Shown piece after piece: positions 1 to 4,569 of a DNA stretch of 5,739 bases (within the stretch, counting starts at the first letter, position 1; each line of letters begins with the position of its first letter). The DNA comes from CAYLRY01 sp964386535 (GTDB lineage Bacteria > Chloroflexota > Dehalococcoidia > Dehalococcoidales > UBA3254). Position numbers and translations under genes: made by a program. The DNA lies in contig CAYLRY010000084.1 in NCBI GenBank assembly GCA_964386535.1, forward strand, positions 1-5,739, written 5' to 3'. The notes below the pieces were generated by a model. The model was not told the DNA's origin, made no database searches, and saw only the letters and a program-made list of their open reading frames with translations.

Positions 1-461
1 GCGCTCAGTCCAACCCCGTTCATCAGGGAGTGCCTGCCAACAGGAATCAAGGTTCCGCCTAACAGTTTGTTCAGCTTCAAGATTTTAGTTTTGCAATCAT
101 CGCAGTAAAATATCGACCACCTTGAACCGCTTCGTATTACAGCCAGGCCACAGCAGTAACACATTTCGTATGCCTTATTGAAATCAAATACAGGGCTGTA
201 TCCGTCGGGGAAATTCAATTGCCACTTTTTTTGCCCTGGCCCAACACATCCGCACTTCTGCTCAACTTCCTGGCCATCGTCCAGCGTAGTTCTTCCAGTC
301 AACTGAAAACATTTTCGGCATACACTAAGGCTCATGATGTTTGCGCCATTATCGGGGTGGCTTTCAATGTATTCTTGTATCATCTTTTCCTTATCATCAA
401 TATTACGCAATCTTTCTTCCGGATGATTCGATAATTCCTCATTTTTCATTTCGTTTTTCAT
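1..461 (-). CDS. Partial cysteine-rich (zinc-ribbon-like) protein of unknown function
   Basis: An open frame reads from an ATG at 461 leftwards off the window edge, giving the first 153 residues with no stop. A good ribosome site (AAGGGG, plus-strand 470-475) lies 8 bases before the ATG, and a second in-frame ATG follows at 449. The N-terminus (about residues 1-45) is charged and probably helical. Two cysteine clusters follow: C48-x2-C51 with C70-x-C72, and C101-x-C103-C104 with C120-x2-C123. Each could hold one zinc ion, as in zinc-ribbon or treble-clef folds used for nucleic-acid or protein binding. I do not recognise the family. The gene is divergent from the ARPP-1-like gene at 659 and probably shares its control region. 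The C-terminus is unseen, so a catalytic domain could lie beyond the edge. That the frame is coding is well supported by the ribosome site, its length and the paired cysteines; the function is not known. Confidence 0.75.
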   Translation of the reverse strand, partial: MKNEMKNEELSNHPEERLRNIDDKEKMIQEYIESHPDNGANIMSLSVCRKCFQLTGRTTLDDGQEVEQKCGCVGPGQKKWQLNFPDGYSPVFDFNKAYEMCYCCGLAVIRSGSRWSIFYCDDCKTKILKLNKLLGGTLIPVGRHSLMNGVGLS

Positions 462-522
462 TCGATTACCCCTTTTATAATAGTTACTTTTTCTAATTGA
501 TGTAACCCAAACCAGAGGCGAG

Positions 523-551
523 AAAATAATCGTGAATAAACATTATGTCAA
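523..551 (-). promoter_or_regulatory. Putative sigma-A promoter for the zinc-ribbon-like gene
   Basis: On the minus strand a perfect -35 TTGACA (551-546) is followed, after 17 bases, by TATTTT (528-523, four of six matches to TATAAT). Transcription would begin near 516 and leave a leader of about 55 bases before the ATG at 461. The -35 lies on top of the -35 proposed for the opposite promoter, so the two probably exclude each other. Confidence 0.5.
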
Positions 552-572
552 CACTTTGCACGGCCATATAAT
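545..572 (+). promoter_or_regulatory. Putative promoter for the ARPP-1-like gene
   Basis: A perfect -10 TATAAT lies at 567-572, with ATGTCA (545-550, four of six matches to TTGACA) 16 bases upstream. The start of transcription would be near 579, giving an 80-base leader that contains the dyad at 591-606. The -10 is strong and the -35 is moderate. Confidence 0.5.
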
Positions 573-590
573 AAATATAGACGGAGATTA

Positions 591-606
591 TGACAACCCG
601 TTGTCA
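591..606. promoter_or_regulatory. Perfect 7-2-7 inverted repeat, candidate operator
   Basis: The sequence TGACAAC-CC-GTTGTCA is a perfect dyad. It sits about 12-27 bases downstream of the predicted transcription start of the 659 gene, where a bound repressor would block elongation. A further ACAAC at 606-610 forms a second overlapping dyad (GTTGT-C-ACAAC, 600-610). The half-site resembles TGACAGC/GCTGTCA in the 4408-4569 spacer. Its short 2-base loop makes an operator more likely than an RNA hairpin. Confidence 0.55.
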
Positions 607-658
607 CAACAGCGTTTTAAAATACTCCGGTTAATAAAACAAAGGGGGAGGATTTATA

Positions 659-940
659 ATGGATAACATTCTTAAATTCCTGGCTGATCTGAAGCTTGGT
701 GAACCCAAGACACATGGAAACATGACTGCTATACCATTGCTTGGCAGGGATGACAATGGACCGGATTACTTAATTCTCGGTGAGGCGATTGAGGTTACTG
801 AAATCGACAAGGCTGTACCACGAGGGAACGGTGATTCACTGCTCGTTCTTCAAGACCGAACCAGGCCAGGGCGACCAGGGTATCTCCAATATCGCCAGCT
901 GGCGAACCAGGAGAAACATTTTCCGCTAATAATGGTATAA
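659..940 (+). CDS. Short protein with the N-terminal part of an ARPP-1-type domain, probably truncated
   Basis: A 93-residue protein with a strong ribosome site (GGGGGAGG, 644-651) 7 bases before its ATG. Residues 1-50 carry the hallmark opening of ARPP-1 (ARG and Rhodanese-Phosphatase-superfamily-associated Protein) domains: LKLGEPKTHGN, then an IPLLG strand, DYLILGEAIE and VTEID. From memory, members of that family are about three times longer and continue with a conserved stretch of the type RPVLLLDGEELVGAKQNR. Here residues 52-93 diverge, with only faint echoes (LLVL, RP, QLA), and the frame stops. The other two forward frames do not restore the missing part as far as I can read, so a single frameshift is not a sufficient explanation; several lesions or a real short variant remain possible. 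The biochemical role of ARPP-1 is unknown to me. Family assignment of the N-terminus is fairly sure, and whether the product is functional is open. Confidence 0.65.
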   Translation: MDNILKFLADLKLGEPKTHGNMTAIPLLGRDDNGPDYLILGEAIEVTEIDKAVPRGNGDSLLVLQDRTRPGRPGYLQYRQLANQEKHFPLIMV

Positions 941-942
941 CG

Positions 943-960
943 AGGAAGCAAATGCTTCCT
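943..960 (+). terminator. Hairpin just after the ARPP-1-like gene, weak terminator candidate
   Basis: AGGAAGC-AAAT-GCTTCCT forms a perfect 7-base-pair stem with a 4-base loop, beginning 3 bases after the TAA stop. A run of six T lies near 977-982, about 16 bases past the stem, too far for a classical intrinsic terminator. It could instead stabilise the 3' end of the message or act as a poor terminator. Confidence 0.4.
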
Positions 961-988
961 GTATTTATGTCAATAATTTTTTAATACA

Positions 989-1002
989 CCGAATCTATTC
1001 GG
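989..1002. repeat. Short inverted repeat CCGAAT-CT-ATTCGG
   Basis: A perfect 6-2-6 inverted repeat between the hairpin at 943-960 and the promoter of the nuclease gene. It is short enough to arise by chance in this AT-rich stretch; an operator half is possible. Confidence 0.3.
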
Positions 1003-1005
1003 GCA

Positions 1006-1030
1006 TTGAAAACATGGCCATGAATTTCAA
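1006..1030. promoter_or_regulatory. Extended dyad upstream of the nuclease/beta-CASP pair, candidate operator
   Basis: The core CATGGCCATG (1013-1022) is a perfect 10-base palindrome, flanked by TTGAAA on the left (1006-1011) and TTTCAA on the right (1025-1030), with one and two A bases between. The symmetry covers 22 of 25 positions. It lies about 20 bases upstream of the predicted -35 of the next promoter, a common position for an activator site or upstream operator. Confidence 0.45.
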
Positions 1031-1048
1031 ACATCCACAGAATTTGGA

Positions 1049-1076
1049 TTGAAGGCTAAATTGCTTATGCTATTAT
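1049..1076 (+). promoter_or_regulatory. Putative promoter of the nuclease/beta-CASP operon
   Basis: TTGAAG (1049-1054) and TATTAT (1071-1076) are separated by 16 bases, and a TGC directly before the -10 makes it an extended -10 element. Transcription would start near 1083, about 39 bases before the ATG at 1122. This gives the pair a promoter of its own, separate from the 659 gene. Confidence 0.55.
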
Positions 1077-1121
1077 TACACCAGTCTAATTTGTATCAAT
1101 ACAGGGAGGATTGTTTAAGGT

Positions 1122-2126
1122 ATGTCAACATGCAGTTTAACAACAGTAATTAAGGAAACTCAAGCGATTCTAAGAGAGAACAGCGAGTGGAAAGAGCTTT
1201 ATGCAGGATATGCATGCGAAATATTATGTAACATAGACTTCATCAGTGGTATCCGCTCCACCTTCCGAGAATGGTCGCCATTGAAACTGTATTTAACTAC
1301 AACCAACGCAAAATCAGCGAAAAATTCTGTGACGTTTGAATTAAGATACATGGGGCAAACAACAGCAATTCTTAAAGCCCATAAAAACAACCAACATATA
1401 ATAAGCACAAAAGGTTACGATGTAACAAACCAGCGAGATTTCGAATGTAATATAGAACTTGAAAACGATGATTGGAATGGTGAAAAAGCCAGGGAATTTC
1501 GAAGTTTCTTTAAATGGCGGCGCGGTCCACGAAAAACAGGAGGCAGAAAACGAAATGATGAGCACCGCCTTGAGAGCCTTTTATTAACCGAGTTTTCAAA
1601 AACCAGGAGAAAAGACAAGGCTTTGTTAAACATCCAGCCAGTGAAAATTGGCGGAGCTCGTTTTGCAATGCCAACACCCATTTCCGCAAGCGATCATAAA
1701 GAAATAAAACTTGGCAGGAACAAGGGCGGCGGCATAGATATTCTGGCAAGGACCGGTATTGGGGGAAGGGCTACATATTTATGCATTATGGAATTGAAAG
1801 ACGAAAATAACAAAAGTGAACCACCAAAGGATGCGATGAAGCAAGCCCTGGCTTATACAACCTTTATACGTGAACTGCTACGCAGCGGCTCCGGTTGTGT
1901 ATGGTGGAAATTATTTGGCTTTAGCGGGAATATTCCCCGGCCTCTGACACTTTATGCCGCTTGTGTTATGCCATCGAATATCAATAATGACTATTCATTT
2001 CGTGGTGAAACCCTGGAAATTGATGGTGATTTAATCAAGCTTCATTACTTATACTTCACTACTGAAGATAATGGCAAAATTTCCATCAAGGCTGATGATA
2101 CTTCACTGTCGCTGGCAAGTAAGTAG
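1122..2126 (+). CDS. PD-(D/E)XK nuclease-like protein
   Basis: A 334-residue protein with no signal peptide or membrane segment, so probably cytoplasmic. The second half carries the signature of a PD-(D/E)XK (restriction-endonuclease-like) fold: a helix with E151 (HRLES), the acidic strand residue D206 in GGGIDILAR, then E224-L-K226 in IMELKDE, and a following helix with Q241 and Y245 (QALAY), as often seen in these enzymes. The first 120 residues are an unrecognised mixed domain, followed by a very basic stretch (about residues 131-149: WRRGPRKTGGRKR) that could contact nucleic acid. Shedu-like (DUF4263) nucleases have a similar plan of variable N-terminus plus this fold, but I cannot show kinship. 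The start has AGGGAGGA 11 bases upstream, a little far. The gene is followed after 6 bases by the beta-CASP gene. Metal-dependent cleavage of DNA or RNA is expected from the motif; the substrate is unknown. Confidence 0.8.
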   Translation: MSTCSLTTVIKETQAILRENSEWKELYAGYACEILCNIDFISGIRSTFREWSPLKLYLTTTNAKSAKNSVTFELRYMGQTTAILKAHKNNQHIISTKGYDVTNQRDFECNIELENDDWNGEKAREFRSFFKWRRGPRKTGGRKRNDEHRLESLLLTEFSKTRRKDKALLNIQPVKIGGARFAMPTPISASDHKEIKLGRNKGGGIDILARTGIGGRATYLCIMELKDENNKSEPPKDAMKQALAYTTFIRELLRSGSGCVWWKLFGFSGNIPRPLTLYAACVMPSNINNDYSFRGETLEIDGDLIKLHYLYFTTEDNGKISIKADDTSLSLASK

Positions 2127-2132
2127 GGCACT

Positions 2133-3428
2133 TTGCAAATAACCATCTATCGCGGTACAAAAGAAATCGGGGGGACGCTTGTAGAGATAAAAACGCCCAA
2201 TACCCGAATCCTGGTTGATACCGGGTACCCCTTGTTTCTAAACAGTGAGCCCATCGAATCAAATATTTCCAGGCTTCCTTATACAAAACTGCTTGAACTC
2301 GGTGTACTGCCCGCGGTTGACGGGCTGTATGCTTGGGACTTTCCTGGATTTGATGCCGTACTGATATCGCACGCTCACCTGGATCATTATGGATTGTTAA
2401 AATACGTTCATCCGTTGATACCCATATTTATGTCCGCCGGGACCGAAAAGCTTATTCAGCTTTCCAGGTGTTTTAAAATAACGGATGATTTTAATTTGTA
2501 TACATCATTGTTTGAGATGTACCAGCCTTTCCAGATAGGCGATGTTAAAATAAAGCCCTATCTTATGGACCATTCCGCTTTTGATTCAGCGGCTTTTGAA
2601 ATCATCACTGAAGATAAAACCATAGTCTATTCAGGTGATTTTCGCGCTCATGGCAGAAAAGCCAAATGCCTGGACCGTTTTATCGAGCTGGTGAAGAAAC
2701 GTCCGGATCTCCTGTTAGTCGAAGGATCCATGCTCGGGCGCCTTGATGAACACATAATAACCGAAGCTGACCTGGAGAATTTGGTTATAAAGCGAATGAA
2801 AGATAATAATGTTCCACTGCTGTTTCAGTGTTCAAGCCAGAATATTGACCGCCTGGTTAGTTTATACCGAGCTGCCATAAGGTTGAAACGCCTGTTTGTC
2901 ATCGATGTCTATACAGCCAACGTTCTGTATGAGCTCAAACAGCTTGGCAATAAACTTCCATTTCCATCACCGGATTATCCAAATATTAAAGTGTTTTATC
3001 CATACTATTTAACCAGGAGGATTTTTAACAAAATTGGCCAAATTTATGCACGCCGTTTTTCAGACTTTCATATTTCAAGAGAACAAATAAAAATATTGCA
3101 GGGCGAAATAGTAATGGCTTGCCGGCCATCAATGCTTATGGATGTTAAACGGTGTAAATTGCATGATGGCGTTTTCTTATATTCAATGTGGCAAGGTTAT
3201 CGAGATGATCCGCGCCAGCGGTCATTCGAAAAATATCTGGAGGAAGCCGGTTTTTCAACAGAGTCGCTTCATACCAGCGGTCATGCCGGGATTAATGACA
3301 TCCAGCGAATAATAAACGAAGTCAATCCCAAAAAAGTAATTCCCATTCACACACTGTACCCGGAGAAGTTTTATGATTTCTCAAAAAACACAGAACTAAA
3401 AAAGGACGGCGTATCTTTTACTGTGTAG
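2133..3428 (+). CDS. RNase J-like beta-CASP metallo-hydrolase
   Basis: A 431-residue metallo-beta-lactamase-fold enzyme of the beta-CASP group. All expected metal ligands are visible: D29 (motif I), H80-A-H82-L-D84-H85 (motif II), H147 (motif III) and D169 in YSGDF (motif IV). The beta-CASP residues follow: E197 in LLLVEGS (motif A), H380-T-S-G-H384 (motif B) and H406 in IPIHT (motif C). A histidine in motif C is typical of RNA-processing members such as RNase J and CPSF-73, whereas DNA-directed members carry valine. RNase J proteins have an extra C-terminal domain and are about 550 residues; this one ends after the catalytic core. The start is TTG at 2133: a TAG in the same frame lies 9 bases upstream, the protein opens with the family's ITIYRGTKEIGG strand, and the next methionine is residue 100. 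It is translationally coupled to the nuclease gene. The end carries three stops in tandem (TAG TAA TAA). Confidence 0.9.
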   Translation: MQITIYRGTKEIGGTLVEIKTPNTRILVDTGYPLFLNSEPIESNISRLPYTKLLELGVLPAVDGLYAWDFPGFDAVLISHAHLDHYGLLKYVHPLIPIFMSAGTEKLIQLSRCFKITDDFNLYTSLFEMYQPFQIGDVKIKPYLMDHSAFDSAAFEIITEDKTIVYSGDFRAHGRKAKCLDRFIELVKKRPDLLLVEGSMLGRLDEHIITEADLENLVIKRMKDNNVPLLFQCSSQNIDRLVSLYRAAIRLKRLFVIDVYTANVLYELKQLGNKLPFPSPDYPNIKVFYPYYLTRRIFNKIGQIYARRFSDFHISREQIKILQGEIVMACRPSMLMDVKRCKLHDGVFLYSMWQGYRDDPRQRSFEKYLEEAGFSTESLHTSGHAGINDIQRIINEVNPKKVIPIHTLYPEKFYDFSKNTELKKDGVSFTV

Positions 3429-3439
3429 TAATAACGCCG
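3407..3439. terminator. Possible bidirectional terminator at the overlapping 3' ends
   Basis: CGGCGT (3407-3412) and ACGCCG (3434-3439) pair perfectly around a 21-base loop. Reading plus, the stem is followed by CTTTTCTT; reading minus, by TCCTTTTTT. Both stop codons of the converging genes lie inside. The 6-base-pair stem is GC-rich but the loop is long, so strength is uncertain. No other terminator is visible between the two genes. Confidence 0.4.
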
Positions 3440-4407
3440 CTTTTCTTGCCAGTGTATAATTTGACCATAGCTTCGGCAGTTTGCCGTATTTCCTCCCGCA
3501 GGATTTCCGGTTCAAGCACCTCTACCTTCTGCCCCCAGCCCATTATCCAGCTGGTTAGTTCATATGTACTGTAAACCTTAAGGTTCATTATCAACGAACC
3601 GTCCGTCTGCTTCTCAAGCTTCTGGCTGGGGTGCCAGATGGTTTCCTCAATCAAACGGGAGATTTCTTTTCTGAATTTCAATCTTACCGCCTGCTCTTCA
3701 CCCCCGATAATCACTCCCCAGGCTCCGGCAAAATGCTGGTTGGCATCAAATTCTGCAGGTATAACGTAGCTATGATCTGTAACCTCCACATCCTGGATGC
3801 GTTCAATCCTGAAAGTGCGCAATTCGCCTGTTCTCCGGCAGAATGCAATCAAATAGCTGGCATGGCCCGGTGCCGCCGGTTCAATGAAGTAGGGTTCTAT
3901 AATACGCTCGGTGGCAATTTCTGCCGGGAGAGACTGGTAGGTAATCTTCAGTTGTTTCCGGGTAAGCCAGCCTTCAGCCAGCTTGGCCAGGTTCTCCAAC
4001 CGCTTTTCGTTCTTGGGAAAACGGTGCATCCATTCAATAGTTTTTTCCACCTGGTCCTTCAGCGGACTTTTAAGAATACTTGAGAGCACCCGGAAGGTCG
4101 ATTCTACATTCGGGTCATAATGGTGGGAATAGCTGAGCATCAGCCTGGCAGCCATGAAAATGCACACAGCTTCAGATGCGGTAAAACTTACCGGCGGCAG
4201 ATAATAATCCTGTTCAACCGCCCATTTGCCACTGCTGTTATATACCGGAACCCTCAACTCATATTCCAGGCATTCAAGATCGCGGTATATGGTCCGGGCA
4301 GTTACGTTAAATATTTTAGCCAGCTGGCCAACTGTATACCGCTCGGGACTACGCAGCATTAGAAACCAAAGGCGCATCAACCTGCTGGTTTTCTTGCTCC
4401 TGTCCAT
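3418..4407 (-). CDS. HTH-WYL transcriptional regulator
   Basis: A 329-residue DNA-binding regulator of the WYL family. Residues 8-60 form a winged helix-turn-helix (YTVGQLAKIFNVTARTIYRD, the usual HTH_11 motif with R38-T39-I40-Y41-R42-D43). A linker of helices spans about 70-150. The WYL domain runs about 152-215, with YQS, ERIIEPYF, SYLIAFCRRTGELRTFRIERI, where the eponymous W is replaced by S184 and R200/R203 form the expected ligand-binding arginines. The C-terminal WCX extension runs about 235-320. WYL domains are thought to sense nucleotides or nucleic-acid ligands, and such regulators often sit beside phage-defence genes (BrxR and CapW are examples). The ribosome site GGGAGG (4413-4418) is 5 bases before the ATG and is partly inside the inverted repeat AACCT-CCCA-AGGTT (4411-4424). 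The gene is divergent from the AAA+ gene and overlaps the beta-CASP gene by 11 bases at the 3' end. Confidence 0.92.
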   Translation of the reverse strand: MDRSKKTSRLMRLWFLMLRSPERYTVGQLAKIFNVTARTIYRDLECLEYELRVPVYNSSGKWAVEQDYYLPPVSFTASEAVCIFMAARLMLSYSHHYDPNVESTFRVLSSILKSPLKDQVEKTIEWMHRFPKNEKRLENLAKLAEGWLTRKQLKITYQSLPAEIATERIIEPYFIEPAAPGHASYLIAFCRRTGELRTFRIERIQDVEVTDHSYVIPAEFDANQHFAGAWGVIIGGEEQAVRLKFRKEISRLIEETIWHPSQKLEKQTDGSLIMNLKVYSTYELTSWIMGWGQKVEVLEPEILREEIRQTAEAMVKLYTGKKSGVITTQ

Positions 4408-4410
4408 GGC

Positions 4411-4424
4411 AACCTCCCAAGGTT
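4411..4424. repeat. Inverted repeat over the ribosome site of the WYL gene
   Basis: AACCT-CCCA-AGGTT is a perfect 5-4-5 inverted repeat that includes the GGGAGG ribosome site of the minus-strand WYL gene. In the message it could form a small hairpin hiding part of that site. It is short, so the effect may be small. Confidence 0.3.
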
Positions 4425-4435
4425 AGGTTTCTGGC

Positions 4436-4464
4436 ATTATGACAGCAAAAACCCCCAACTTCAA
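4436..4464 (-). promoter_or_regulatory. Putative promoter of the WYL regulator
   Basis: On the minus strand TTGAAG (4464-4459, four of six) is followed after exactly 17 bases by CATAAT (4441-4436, five of six). Transcription would start near 4429, about 22 bases before the ATG. The arm TGCTGTCA (minus strand, 4447-4440) overlaps the -10, which fits self-repression. Confidence 0.6.
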
Positions 4465-4520
4465 TACTTTTACCCATAATATTAATGCTTGGGTTGAATA
4501 TTTTTGACACAATGCTGTCA
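4440..4520. promoter_or_regulatory. Wide inverted repeat TGACAGCA...TGCTGTCA spanning both divergent promoters, candidate WYL operator
   Basis: Perfect 8-base arms lie at 4440-4447 and 4513-4520, centres 73 bases apart, close to seven helical turns. Each arm falls in the core of one promoter and reads TGCTGTCA in the direction of transcription: on the WYL side it overlaps the -10, on the AAA+ side it lies between -35 and -10. A GAAAC follows each arm at slightly different spacing. A second weaker dyad, ACCCA...TGGGT (4472-4494) around TAATATTA, lies between them. Binding by the WYL protein is inferred from position only. Confidence 0.5.
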
Positions 4521-4534
4521 GAAACGCCTGATAA
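4504..4534 (+). promoter_or_regulatory. Putative promoter of the AAA+ gene with an overlong spacer
   Basis: A perfect -35 TTGACA (4504-4509) is followed after 19 bases by TGATAA (4529-4534, four of six). The long spacer and weak -10 suggest low activity unless helped by a regulator. The arm TGCTGTCA lies inside the spacer. Start of transcription would be near 4541. Confidence 0.5.
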
Positions 4535-4549
4535 ATTAAAGATAAATTA
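4530..4549. repeat. Direct repeat GATAAATTA, 11-base period
   Basis: Two copies of GATAAATTA (4530-4538 and 4541-4549) lie one helical turn apart, between the -10 and the start codon of the AAA+ gene. They could be protein-binding half-sites or simple AT-rich chance. Confidence 0.35.
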
Positions 4550-4569
4550 GATATTTTGGAGTTTTAAAC

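Noticed and set aside
219..434. Plus-strand 71-codon frame
   Set aside because: It is antisense to the cysteine-rich gene at 1-461, which has a better ribosome site and paired zinc motifs.
780..938. A single frameshift restoring a full ARPP-1 protein
   Set aside because: Reading the other two frames gave no conserved ARPP-1 block: one ends at a TGA near 832, the other is proline/serine-rich or unlike the family.
543..973. Direct repeat TTATGTCAA at 543-551 and 965-973
   Set aside because: A 9-base repeat in AT-rich DNA over a window of this size is expected by chance, and the flanks do not match.
941..1121. A small RNA or further small gene between 940 and 1122
   Set aside because: Only short inverted repeats and a promoter are visible; no ribosome site with a start other than that for 1122.
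1199..1749. Several minus-strand frames of 69-88 codons
   Set aside because: They are shadows of the nuclease gene, overlap one another and show no motif.
3631..4083. Plus-strand 150-codon frame inside the WYL gene
   Set aside because: The opposite strand encodes a clear HTH-WYL protein; this frame has no ribosome site or recognisable domain.
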